Assembly (NCBI GenBank): GCA_016630955.3
Contig: CM050001.1
Location: 310,001-374,000 of the forward strand
Direction of reading: 5' to 3'
DNA: 64,000 nucleotides
DNA from: Didymella arachidicola
Taxonomy: Eukaryota > Ascomycota > Dothideomycetes > Pleosporales > Didymellaceae
The translations under genes were made by a program, and so were the position numbers. How positions within the stretch are numbered: the first letter of the stretch is position 1; every line of letters begins with the position of its first letter. Positions 31,342-41,524 of this stretch are shown in pieces. Under the pieces are notes generated by a model. It saw only the letters and a list, made by a program, of their open reading frames with translations, was not told where the DNA came from and ran no database searches.

Positions 31342-33441
31342 CCGAGTCCGTGCGCGTGACGCCCACCATCGCGTAACGCCCCGCTGAGATCCTATCGACT
31401 TGTTGAAAAATAAGGTTACTGAGCCACCAACAACAGCAAATATTGTATAATATTGTAGTAGAGTAGTAAATAGACCTATGTGAACTACTTGTGCTACTTG
31501 TATTTACTTGGAAGCCTAACGTTGCGTCCGCGGCGAGTAGTGACTGGTGGAGGAGCTGAGGGTGCCTCAGGGGCTTCTTTCGCACCACCAGCATCACCAG
31601 CTTGTTTCTGACGCTTATTGCTACCTGAGGTAGCTTTTAAGGCTTTACGCTTACCCTTTTGGGATAATTGGATAGCAGTAGTAGCTTGACGAGCGTCCCT
31701 TTGACGCTGCGCTTCAGCTGCCTTCTTAGCCTTCTCCTGCACCCTCACCTCCTTAGCTCTCTCACGCTCTGTACGCTTCTCCTGAGCCTCTCTTGCTCTC
31801 TGAAGCTTAATTGCTACTTGCTCTTGCTTCTGACGTAGCTTTTGAAGATGCTGCTCCTCCTGTTCTTGCTCATTGATCTTCCGACGATAGTGTGCCTCTC
31901 TGACCTTCCGAGGAGACCAAAATACAGGTTGACTTTGGTACTCCTTCCGCTGTTGGAGACTCAGGGGCTTACTCTTCTTATTGTGCTTCTTCCTGTGTGC
32001 AAGAGACTCCTGCAGGCCTTTGTTCTGCTCAGTAAGCAGCTCAACCTGGGCAGTAAGAGAGTGAATTGCCCCTGTCAGCTCCCGCACTGCCTCACTGTCA
32101 GGTTCCTTCACATGATCCTTAAGTACCTGCCTTATACGCCTCCAGTCTGTTGGTCTAAGAGCTCCTGATTGTTCTTCTTTGTCTGTATAAGTGTTGTTGA
32201 CTTGTTTGAGTACAGCAGAGGCGTCAGGGGGCCATATCCCTGTGGCTGCAAAGGAGTTGACGATTGTTGACTCCTGAAATGAGCTCTGCCACGCCGCCCA
32301 GAACAGGTGTAAGAAGTTTGATTTAGTGACTGGAGAGGTCCCCTGACTGCTTTGGAGGAACTGCGTAAGCTCATTTGAGTATGCTCGTGCCAGAGGTGAG
32401 AACAGGCAAACGTCCAGTGGCTGGAGCCTGTGTGTTGAGTGAGGGGGAAGGATCATCACGAGTATCTTGCGTTGGTTGGCGTACTCAATAAAGTCAGGGG
32501 TAACGTGGCTCCCGTGGCCGTCAAGTATCAAAAGACGATACTTTCTCCGTGCTGTGGCCTTAGTAGCGCGATCGAACACCTGTTCAAGCCAGGCAAGAGC
32601 TATCTCGTTGTTGCTCCAGCCTGTACTAGATGAGCTGACAAAGACTGAGTGTTCCCCTGGCTTGATATCCTCCACCCAGCCTGAGTATATAGCTTGATTG
32701 GCTGCTGGGTATATGAGGCTTGCTGGCAGGGCTTCCCCTGAGGCACTTATGCAAGCAATAAGCGTGATCCACTCCCGTGAGCCGTCTTGGAGAGTACCTC
32801 TGACTTGCTTGCTGTCCCACAGTGGCCGGGAGAACACTCGTTTTGCACGTTCAAGTACCCCGATCATGAAGCCCTTCTCATCCATATTGTACATGTGCTG
32901 AGGCTCAATGCTGTACTCAGCTATCTTGCTGTGTAGAAGTGTGAAGTAGGCCTCAAAAGAAGCCCCTGAGTCAGCTTGGTGGCGATTGCGATCCTTCCCT
33001 GTTGCCCATTTGGTGACCAGTTCAGCTGTGTGACGGTGGAGGAAGCGAGTAACCCAGCTATCAGAGACGCTGCTACCAGCTACTTTAGACGCGTAATTTC
33101 GGATTTGAAGCCTGTTAGGAGGGAATCCGTCCTCAGTAAGCTTATTAATAAGCTTAATAAGCTCTTGTTCTTCAGTGTTGTTGAGTTTCCGTTGGTTAAC
33201 TGCTTTGACCTCCCTAGAAGTTGAAACCCCTTTGTGCCTCCGCGCTAACGTAGACCGATCAACTCCCTTTGCTTTAGCAAACTTTGTGTATGAAAGTTGT
33301 TCTTTATGATTGCGCAAATCGAATTCTGTAGCCGCTTCTTGAATTGAGTCCATATTGACTGAGCTATGGGGTGTTGAAGATGGGGTGCGATTTGCTTAGC
33401 GGGGCGTTACGCGATGGTGGGCGTCACGCGCACGGACTCGG
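31342..33441 (-). mobile_element. Fot1/pogo-like transposon, element 7 (2100 bp), apparently complete
   Basis: Flanked by TA at 31340-31341 and 33442-33443. The 44-bp terminal inverted repeats (31342-31385, 33398-33441) are identical as far as I can read, start CCGAGTCCGTGCGC, and carry the motif GCGTRACGCCC twice. The single transposase ORF on the minus strand is open throughout. It stands alone, about 4.9 kb from the array. Confidence 0.96.
31494..33353 (-). CDS. Transposase of element 7, intact with complete DDD triad
   Basis: A 619-aa ORF from ATG 33353. N-terminal HTH (QLSYTKFAKAKGVDRSTLAR), CENP-B-type HTH including VSDSWVTRFLHRH, and DDE domain with YNMDEKGFMIGV, LLILDGHGSH and RLQPLDVCLF (35 residues between the second and third Asp). 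The C-terminal part is a Lys/Arg/Glu/Gln coiled coil, ending RRGRNVRLPSKYK like its sisters. No stop, frameshift or active-site change is visible. With identical TIRs this is the one copy here that could be autonomous; whether it is expressed cannot be seen. Confidence 0.95.
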   Translation of the reverse strand: MDSIQEAATEFDLRNHKEQLSYTKFAKAKGVDRSTLARRHKGVSTSREVKAVNQRKLNNTEEQELIKLINKLTEDGFPPNRLQIRNYASKVAGSSVSDSWVTRFLHRHTAELVTKWATGKDRNRHQADSGASFEAYFTLLHSKIAEYSIEPQHMYNMDEKGFMIGVLERAKRVFSRPLWDSKQVRGTLQDGSREWITLIACISASGEALPASLIYPAANQAIYSGWVEDIKPGEHSVFVSSSSTGWSNNEIALAWLEQVFDRATKATARRKYRLLILDGHGSHVTPDFIEYANQRKILVMILPPHSTHRLQPLDVCLFSPLARAYSNELTQFLQSSQGTSPVTKSNFLHLFWAAWQSSFQESTIVNSFAATGIWPPDASAVLKQVNNTYTDKEEQSGALRPTDWRRIRQVLKDHVKEPDSEAVRELTGAIHSLTAQVELLTEQNKGLQESLAHRKKHNKKSKPLSLQQRKEYQSQPVFWSPRKVREAHYRRKINEQEQEEQHLQKLRQKQEQVAIKLQRAREAQEKRTERERAKEVRVQEKAKKAAEAQRQRDARQATTAIQLSQKGKRKALKATSGSNKRQKQAGDAGGAKEAPEAPSAPPPVTTRRGRNVRLPSKYK

Positions 33442-34917
33442 TAGGCCGACGGGGCTAATGGGTCATGATCGAGGGCCTTTCTATCAGTAGTCTTGCTGGC
33501 GCCTAGATGCGAGACTGTGAGGTACACTAGATGCCAATGACGCAGCAGCAGCCCTGTGACGGTTGAGGATGTCGTCGCGACCGTGTTGCAATCGCGTTTA
33601 GCCGCCCTTTCCCCCCGCGTTGGCCCCACTTCTCCACCGCGACTTCTTCACCGGGCCGCGGCTTCCTTCCGTTGCATGACATTGCACTCGCACATGTTCT
33701 CAGGCCAACATCAAGAGCAAAACTCCAGGGTATTCAGCTCTGTCGTTGTGCTATCAACCAGCTTGGCGTAGTGTTGAGACTGTCACTCTAGTTGCACAGC
33801 GGACACAAAGTAGCCTCAAATCCCCTGCAGTTGCGTTTCGCTTACCACAAAACTCTGGACACTGCAGATGTACCACACCTGCTGCGCTGTCTTCATCTCG
33901 AAACATCTCCAATAATTGTCTGGGAGCACAGCAGGCGGAATGAGTCAAGGCTACGATGATATTTCAGCTCATTCGTTTCTCATCAAATCGGCGACAACAG
34001 TGTATTGAGTAAGCGCGCAGTACAAGCACTTTCTTCTTGTCATAAGTTACTATTGATCTTCTGATAACTGGTATTGTATACTGTGCTAATATTCTTGTGA
34101 AGAAATTTAATGCCATAGCGACAGGTGGAACTAGGTAACGAAATTCTTAGAACACCGCTCCTCAACCTATATCCCGTGAGGGTCAGTAAGACCATTACGT
34201 GTCTTGAGCCATGAGTACGCTATAAATTGATAGAAAAGAGGCAAGACTGACTGTGAAGCCATTGGTCGCGACCAAGACTCTCGGAATGTTGGGTTGCCTC
34301 TCACTTCCAGCTAGGATATTAACTGTTCAGCGCGTGCGTCAGACCAGAACGGCTAATTCGTATCAGTTTCCGGCAGTCTTCGACCTCTTCTTCGAATGTG
34401 AACATGCCAATGCTGGACTTTCGCGCAATACCTGGACAAAAGCTGGCGCTCATTGGTTCAGGCAAGCAGGCCTAGTGTAGTTCGCAATGACATGACGTCA
34501 CTCCTCACACCACGCCTTCCACCGCAAATCACACGCAACCAGCCTCTCCGCTATGCATCACAATGCGCAGACGAAGCGAAGTGAGCGACTTACCGGGGCA
34601 ACTGCATAGTTCATTCGTTCGCCCTACAGATTTGGTCGGCATCTCCGATCGGATCAGAGCCGCAAAGCCTCGCTGTGGCTGTGACGTTAAGCCATATTCG
34701 GGCAAAACATGGGCCAAGCCTTTTGGCTGCTGACACTGCCAACGGCATGTGCGTCGCTGCGCAGCATTGCCAATCACAGGCTTTGACACTCAACCTCCAA
34801 GGGCAATAAAGATGCAGCGGAGCGCGCATCTACCGTTTAGACTGACAGTTGGTCACGACCGCCTCGATTATAGTGCCTGCCGCGGGACTTTGGAAGCAGT
34901 TGTCCCTGATTGTAACC
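33442..34917. other. Gene-poor stretch upstream of the Zn2Cys6 regulator
   Basis: 1.48 kb with only small unsupported ORFs. It should contain the promoter of the regulator gene; no repeat or RNA gene recognised. Confidence 0.5.
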
Positions 34918-36957
34918 ATGAAGCGAGCCGAAAGTGGAGAAACGAAAGCGACACGCCAGTGCTGGGAATGTTTGAAGCGACGCTTGGTCTGTGATCACAC
35001 CCTACCTCACTGCAACAAGTGCATCAAGGCTGGCAAGGACTGTCCGGGGTACGATGAGCAGAAGCCACTGCAATGGGTGGAGCCTGGTAAAGTTACCTCA
35101 AGACGACGAAAGAAGGACTGCCCGCCCAAAGTGTACACTGTCAGGCCGGAAGTTCATGGACCCATCGCGCCAATAGTCTCCAGCGTACACGTGCTCTCAT
35201 CTGAGGACTCCAGTAACTCTGATTCGACGGAGACTATCACGCAAGATGAGGCTCCGACTCTAGAACCAGCAGCTTTGGATTTAGCTCAGCGTTATGATGT
35301 CGGGGAGCCCCTAATGAGTGTGGAGGCGGTCGAGCTTTACGAGAGCCAACTGGCAGCCATGCTGATACATGAAGAGAAGGCGGCATGGTGGGACAGCATG
35401 ACAGCGGAAGAGCAGACAGAGCATATCTTAGCAATGGCTGCGAAGGCTTCTGCGGGCGTTGAAGCGGGCCAACAAATCATGCGAATCGGCAGCCAGAAAG
35501 ACATCAGAGCAGTGGTCGAAAGAGGGCATGTCTGGGAGGCCGCGATGCTGTTGCGCAGCGACGCAGAGCCCCTTGAGAAGCTGAAACGTCTCCTTTGGAT
35601 CATGGAGATGAACCAGCTGCCTTCATACGAGCATCTGTCAAACGAGACAAGCGAGGTTGTGCAAGCTGTGAACTACTGTGGGTCCGCCTCCCCGTGCAGA
35701 TTGCACTGACTGACCTCCATGAGTCAACATCAGAATCTACCCAGACGTCAAGGAAACGGACTCTCTTGCACCCAACCCGGCAGTGATCCACTTTCCTGTC
35801 TGGGCATTACATGTCTTGCCTCCTGCCATGCACCATACCCTTGTTTGCTTGAGTCTGAACCACTACATTCATTCGCTTCCTGTGGGCTCCAACCGTGAGT
35901 TGGTAGCTGGAAATCGATCGAAGATCTATAAGTATCGTGGCCTTGCGATTCGCGCACTTAGCGAGTATGTAGCAAGGGAGACTACTCGTAGCTCAGACTT
36001 GACGATCAGTAGCATCTTGATGTTCATGGCGATGGAGGTAAGCAGCTCTCGATAACAGGGATCCCTTTCGAAAGCTAACACGATGAACAAGGTCCAGAAC
36101 TCAAGCGCTGGCAACTGGAAGTCGCACGCGCATGGCATGAAACGTTTGATAGATATGCGCGGCGGTTTTGCAGCTCTCATGCGGTCTGCACCATACTTGA
36201 CATCATCACTAGTCATCTTTGTTGTGTAAGTCATGATTGCTTGCAGGTATCTCAGTCGCTCATGTGCTGCAGCATCGTGTCATTCTCCAATAGTCTTGGT
36301 CCCGCGGCAGACCAGATCAGCATCACTGAACCTCATGAACAGCACCTTAAAGAGGTTGAGCAGCTTTACGGTCTGATTTTCCCATATCTATTGTGTCCCC
36401 CGCAACTTTTCAGCGAAATTATCCGCATCAACAGACTACGATGGGAAGCCAGCAACGCACCCTTCGATGACCCGAGTCAGCACACACTGGATGCACACGA
36501 TATCCTCGCTCGAGTCGAAGCCTTTGAGCCAGAAGACTGGGCGCAGCCTGGAGATAAACATCAAGATTGGCAGCTCATTGGGTCAATCTATCAATCTGCA
36601 ATTGCTCTCTACTGCACCATGTCGCTACAAGCTATCGGCGCGCTCCCTGACAGCTTGGAGATGGTCACGATGCGCTCCATACATGGCGAACGGCTCCTCG
36701 AGAGCCTCAAAGCTTCCGCACTTTCACGACCCCTGAAGAAGTTCTCCTTGTTCCCACTCTGTGTGCTCGGCGTGGAGGCTGGTTTCCACAATCAGCTCAG
36801 CACACGCGTTTGGATCGAGCGGCGCCTGGAAGAGGACAGTCGACTGTTGGGCACGAGCAGTCCACTAAAAGCACGAGCAGTACTACGACGCTACTGGCAG
36901 CGCAAGAAACCCGGGTGGGATGAATGCTTCGACAGTCCGTACGTCTTCATCCTGTGA
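34918..36957 (+). CDS. Zn2Cys6 fungal transcription factor, 4 exons
   Basis: Exons are 34918-35681, 35734-36037, 36092-36225 and 36273-36957, with phases in agreement; the first donor (GTCCGC) is weak, so that border is least sure. The product is about 628 aa. The binuclear cluster lies at the N-terminus: CWECLKRRLVCDHTLPHC, followed by NKCIKAGKDC, i.e. C-x2-C-x6-C-x5-C-x2-C-x6-C. A Ser/Thr/Glu-rich linker follows, then a fungal-specific regulatory region (Fungal_trans_2-like, for example AVIHFPVWALHVLP and LIFPYLLCPPQLFSEIIRINRLRW). Such proteins are nuclear regulators of one pathway; no target can be named, as the neighbours do not form a pathway cluster. Confidence 0.88.
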
Positions 36958-37480
36958 CGATCCTCCACCCTATAAATTAGTTACTGAATCTATGCAGGCA
37001 CACAAGTCTCGTGCCTAGTGTATGCTGAAACGGTCAATCAAGTGTCGAGCTCATGGAAGTAATCGCAGGTCTCCGTCGTTTACTGCATTATGGTCATCAA
37101 CAGATCCCTTGTATTGTAGCCTGAGGGCACTTTCTGTAGCGACATGTGCTCTGCTGCGACAACTCTTCTCTCTCTTACGTGATGTGTAACAAACCTAAAA
37201 TCACTGGTCCCACCACACCGGCTGCTCTTGACTGCTCCACGTGGAGAGGCCGGACGCGGCTGCACTTGCGTCCAGATGAGATCGTGCTGCACCAGGGCAG
37301 TGACAGTTGGTCGCGAGCTGACTGTTCGTTTGCCTGCCCATATGCTCTGCTACTCTTTCCCCTTCATACGCATCCACAACCACTCACAACGTAACGATTC
37401 TATCTATACGTCGCAGTCATTATACACAACATTCATACTCGCCAAACACCAATTGACAGGAGAAACGCTTCGACGTCAAC
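36958..37480. other. Intergenic spacer
   Basis: 523 bp between the regulator and the small secreted-protein gene. No gene recognised. Confidence 0.5.
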
Positions 37481-38068
37481 ATGAGATTCGCCGAGATCCT
37501 CAGCGCCCTTGCCACTATATTGTGCGTCTCTTCCTCTGGCCGTCCATTCCCTCTTTGCGGCCTCAATCCAACTTGCGAACCCTGTATCGTCCCGGACTGC
37601 CAAGACGTATCTGCGGTGGTTATCCTACTAGCCGTGACCAATGGGTAATCGATAATAGACTCGGATGACAAGGTTCTCTCGACGCCATCTTGGACTCGTA
37701 AATCCCTTCAGGCTGAGCGATGGGTAACCGAGCCTTCTACCGATGCTAGCGTTGCCATACTCAGTAGTTGCTTAAATACCTCCAGAGCCGCCAGAGCCGT
37801 CTCCGATGAGTATATAGCTCTTGGTGAGCTTTTGCTTCTCAACACAACCTTCTTAACCTCGATTGCGAGAAGGCTCTTCACTGAGGCCGACGTCACTGCC
37901 GATGAGCTCGTCCAGATGGAGACAGATGCAGATTTCGTTGGCAAAAATCTGCAGATTGAGAGCAACCTTACCCCGAAGACGGCCCAGCGGGATGAGCTCC
38001 ATGGTGGGATTGCATGCTTAGGTCCTGGAGGTATACATACGCACAAGACCTACTACCTTCAGCGTTGA
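37481..38068 (+). CDS. Predicted small secreted protein of unknown family, 2 exons
   Basis: Exon 1 (37481-37606) starts ATG and encodes a signal-peptide-like leader MRFAEILSALATILCVSSSG followed by a Cys-rich segment CGLNPTCEPCIVPDC. Exon 2 (37673-38068) is joined in phase 0 by a 66-nt intron (GTATCT...ACAAG) that removes an in-frame TAA. The product is 173 aa. The body is helical and Leu/Ala/Glu-rich (EYIALGELLLLNTTFLTSIA) with few Cys. I do not recognise a family. Alternatives: exon 1 alone is a 55-aa Cys-rich peptide, or the frame is a decayed gene. The frame continuity on both sides of the intron is the main support. Confidence 0.5.
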
Positions 38069-38510
38069 CTGTGGATTGACACGACTTCCTCTTCATGGCT
38101 GACGATTGCACAGAGGATTTTAGCTCCGACTATGACAGATGTTGCAGCGGCATGTGCACGATGAATAAAACTGAAGCAACACTCAGCTGCCAATGAAGCA
38201 GTTGAAGGACACAAATAATCCAGACTCTCCGCCTGGCGCCTTCTTTTTGTTGTGATTCCATGGATTGGTCGCAGAGAATACAGCTCAAGGCTGATGCCAG
38301 TCTTTACCTTCCTTGTGGCGGTACAATATTCTTGGCCGCGTCGTCAAGGTTCAATAGCAGTATGACTGGGCTATACTCATACAATGTCTTTCAGCACAAT
38401 ATTGATACAGAGAGGAGCCTGCTCAACGATGTCCATGCCCGGAACTCTTTTGATGCCCTTCGCCTGTTCTTCCATACTCTTGCACGTTGATCATCTGCCC
38501 AGCACGCTCG
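38069..38510. other. Convergent spacer, secreted-protein gene and PET191
   Basis: 442 bp between two convergent stop codons; no gene recognised. Confidence 0.5.
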
Positions 38511-38958
38511 TCATCTCTCCAAGCCCTTATTGTCCGGATCCTCGTCGCCTTTCGTCTGCTTGACATCCTGGTACGGCCGCCCAGCATAAAGCATGTAACC
38601 CTTTTCCTCAATCGTGCCTGCCTTCTCATCGGCCTCACTCCTCCCCTGCCCGAATGCGCCCGTCTCCAGCTGGCCCTGCACGGCGATCGGCCTGTTACCT
38701 CTGAAACGCTTGCGCATGTCGATCATGCCCTTTTTGCATTCGGCATAGCCCTTCTGAAGTTGCTGACATTGCGTGGGAAGTGTGTATTTCAGCGGCGGTC
38801 GCAGGCAGTCGCCGGGGCTATTGCGTTCGACGAGGATGCAGTCGCTGTTTTGGAGGCAGAAGGCGAGGGCTGCTCCTGTGTATGCATTAGTATGGAAAGA
38901 ATCGCTGGTCCATAGAGTGGGTGTGTGGCGTACGGATGTCTTTACATGATTGAGGCAT
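38511..38958 (-). CDS. PET191: PET191/COA5-like cytochrome c oxidase assembly factor, 2 exons
   Basis: Exon 1 is only 25 nt (38958-38934, MPQSCKDI plus one base) and exon 2 is 38875-38511; the 58-nt intron is GTACGC...ACACAG. The product is 129 aa. The CHCH-type cysteine pattern is complete: C-KDIRAALAF-C (CX9C), C-ILVERNSPGD-C (CX10C) and C-QQLQKGYAE-C (CX9C), followed by the family signature GMIDMRKRFRGNRP. Pet191 is a mitochondrial intermembrane-space/inner-membrane protein imported by Mia40 and needed for complex IV assembly. The C-terminal tail (MLYAGRPYQDV) is typical of filamentous fungi. It is divergent from the steryl ester hydrolase gene. Confidence 0.95.
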
Positions 38959-39355
38959 GGCTGCGGCTTGTGTGTGGTGCGGCGCATCGACATCGCCGTC
39001 GTGCCACTATTTCGAGATGCCGGCGGCGGAAAGGCGCCAAGACGCCGCTGCCCGCGGGAGTGTAAGTGGATCCATGGGTCGTGGAGGGCTGGATCGTCAC
39101 ATGCCAGACGGATTGAGACGTCACTTCTCCACAGTTTTGAATGATGCGACGGGCATGGCGCGTGTCTGGAGCTTTGTCTCTTCTGACATCTTCCATTCTT
39201 CTGATTTGCCCTACTTGGCATTTGACCGCACTTGGGGAGTGGTGGACTGGATGAAGACTTGAGATTCTTGTGCCTGCCCCTGCCCACTCGACTCCAGCAC
39301 ACGCCTGCCTCACTTCAGATACGGCCATAAGACCAATTCGTTGGGGCAATCCGTC
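38959..39355. promoter_or_regulatory. Divergent promoter PET191 / TGL1-like
   Basis: 397 bp between start codons on opposite strands. Pyrimidine-rich near the plus-strand start. No specific site asserted. Confidence 0.45.
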
Positions 39356-41524
39356 ATGGCTCTCCGCATCCCCTTCCTCGGTCGCCTGCACCTGCGCGAG
39401 TACTTCGCTCTCTTCCTGTCCATTCTCCTTATCGCCCTCGAGTCCGTCATCGCCGTCATCACCCTCGCCCTCCCTACTCCAATCATCAATGCCTGTTACA
39501 GCATCACGCGCCGCCTGTTCAACCAGCTGTCTTCGCCCTCGTCGCGCCGCTCGCGTGACCGAAAGAGGGATGTCTGGTCTGCAATCGCCAACGCCGGCGA
39601 CTTCACCGAGCTATGTGAGCTATCCGGATACTACTGCGAGGAGCACATCGTGCAGACCGGTGACGGGTATCTGCTGGGCCTGCACCGATTGGGCTGGAAG
39701 CACGGGGAAGAAGGCGAGCGCGTCAATGTCGGGCCAGGCAAAGATGGACTGAAGAAGAAGGTCGTCTACCTGCACCACGGTCTTATGATGAACAGCGAGG
39801 TCTGGGTGTGCCTCACCGAACGCGAGCGCTGCCTCCCGTTCGAGCTCGTCGAGCGTGGCTACGATGTCTGGCTCGGTAACAACCGCGGCAACAAGTATAG
39901 CAAGAAGAACATACACATGGCGCCCACCGATGCCAAGTTCTGGAACTTCAGCATGGATCAGTTTGCCTTCCACGACATTCCGGACTCGATCAACTATATT
40001 CTGGAGACTACTCATCAGCCGAGCTTGAGCTATATTGGTTTCAGCCAGGGGACTGCTCAAGCGTTTGCAACGCTGAGTATTCACCCTACTCTCAATGAGA
40101 AGGTGGATGTGTTCATTGCGCTAGCGCCGGCGATGAGTCCGAAGGGTGTGGCAAGTGGGACTGTAGACTCATTTGTCAAGGCGAGCCCAGATATTCTCTA
40201 CCTCGCCTTTGGACGCAAAGCCATTCTGGCTTCAGCAACCATGTGGCAGTCGATCTTGTACCCGCCAATCTTTGTGCGACTTATCGACACCAGTCTGAGG
40301 TTCTTGTTCAATTGGACCGCTGTCAACATCTCGCCGGACCAGAAACTGGCGAGCTACCCGCATCTGTACTCCTACACATCGACCAAGAGTGTGGTACACT
40401 GGTTCCAGATCATTCGCAACGGTGTCTTCCAGATGTACGATGACGAAGCTCCGAGCCCAATCACCTCGAACCGCTCCAAGTACTACAAGGTCGCCAAGTT
40501 CCCGACACGCAATATCAAAACACCCATTGTGCTGGTCTGGGGTGGCTCAGACAGTCTAGTCGACATCAACGTGATGCTGAGGGAGCTTCCTCGCCACACG
40601 ATCGCCAAAGAAATCCCACACTATGAACATCTTGACTTCTTGTGGGCCTCGTCGGTTGACAAGCTTGTCTTCCCTCATGTTTTCGAAGCGCTCGACAAAC
40701 ACGCGAATGCCAACACTACTAGCAAAGCACTCGAAAGCTACAAGACCAAACCTCTACGGTCTCCAGTCCACTTCAACAAGCCACTACCCTCACCACGCCA
40801 ACTCCCTGCGCCCGATCACGATGGCGCAAGCGACTCCAGTCCAAGCGGAACACCCCCGCAATCTGCCAGAAAAGTATCGCAAATCACTCGCCGTTCGATC
40901 ATGAGCGACGGCGAAGACACTGAGCCTTCGCCACGCTCACGTCTCGCCAAAATCACACGCATACCACAACCGCACCAATCCCAGTCCCCCAAAAGCCCAC
41001 CGCTCAGTCACACCACATTTCCCTTCAAGGACACACCAGCTGAGCAGCCTACACCTTCGCAGTCACGCCTCGACAGCCTAAAGGAGCCATCGCCGAGCGT
41101 GAGCAAAGTCATCGCGGTTCACACGATCGGGTCCCCGGCTGCGAGTCAGAACGAATCTCAAATTACAACCCAGACATCAACCAGTCGGCCGGAGGGCTGG
41201 TGGAGCAGTGACGAGGTTGCAGGTACAGAGCCCAGCACACCAAATAAAACGATAGCGAAACGGCGGAGCTTCGACTCGCAAACAAGCAATGGTCGGCAGA
41301 GTCGGTTCGGCGACCGAGGAATCAGCCTGGGTAGTGCGAAGGCTGTGAGTGCTGTTGCAGCCGAGGAGGGGCATGGTGAGAGCGGAGTCATTAAAGCATC
41401 GAATAAGTTGAGTGTTGGAAGTATTGGGTCGAGGAAGGAAGCAGAGGATAGTGAAGAGAGGAAGAGGAAGTTCAAGGTTAAGAGGAGAAGTGGGAGTGGG
41501 ATTCCGGTATCCGGGGGAACTTGA
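39356..41524 (+). CDS. TGL1/YEH-type steryl ester hydrolase (acid lipase family)
   Basis: One exon, about 722 aa from the ATG at 39356 (MALRIPFLGR); the frame is open further upstream but without a better ATG. An N-terminal membrane segment (FALFLSILLIALESVIAVITLAL) precedes the AB-hydrolase lipase domain: ELSGYYCEEHIVQTGDGYLL, YLHHGLMMNSEVW (oxyanion region), NNRGNKYS, the nucleophile elbow GFSQG, the acid loop VWGGSDSLVD and the catalytic His in HYEHLDFLWA. In yeast this family hydrolyses steryl esters at lipid droplets or the plasma membrane. The last 270 residues are a low-complexity Ser/Pro/Thr-rich tail, common in filamentous homologues and a likely phosphorylation region. Confidence 0.92.
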   Translation: MALRIPFLGRLHLREYFALFLSILLIALESVIAVITLALPTPIINACYSITRRLFNQLSSPSSRRSRDRKRDVWSAIANAGDFTELCELSGYYCEEHIVQTGDGYLLGLHRLGWKHGEEGERVNVGPGKDGLKKKVVYLHHGLMMNSEVWVCLTERERCLPFELVERGYDVWLGNNRGNKYSKKNIHMAPTDAKFWNFSMDQFAFHDIPDSINYILETTHQPSLSYIGFSQGTAQAFATLSIHPTLNEKVDVFIALAPAMSPKGVASGTVDSFVKASPDILYLAFGRKAILASATMWQSILYPPIFVRLIDTSLRFLFNWTAVNISPDQKLASYPHLYSYTSTKSVVHWFQIIRNGVFQMYDDEAPSPITSNRSKYYKVAKFPTRNIKTPIVLVWGGSDSLVDINVMLRELPRHTIAKEIPHYEHLDFLWASSVDKLVFPHVFEALDKHANANTTSKALESYKTKPLRSPVHFNKPLPSPRQLPAPDHDGASDSSPSGTPPQSARKVSQITRRSIMSDGEDTEPSPRSRLAKITRIPQPHQSQSPKSPPLSHTTFPFKDTPAEQPTPSQSRLDSLKEPSPSVSKVIAVHTIGSPAASQNESQITTQTSTSRPEGWWSSDEVAGTEPSTPNKTIAKRRSFDSQTSNGRQSRFGDRGISLGSAKAVSAVAAEEGHGESGVIKASNKLSVGSIGSRKEAEDSEERKRKFKVKRRSGSGIPVSGGT

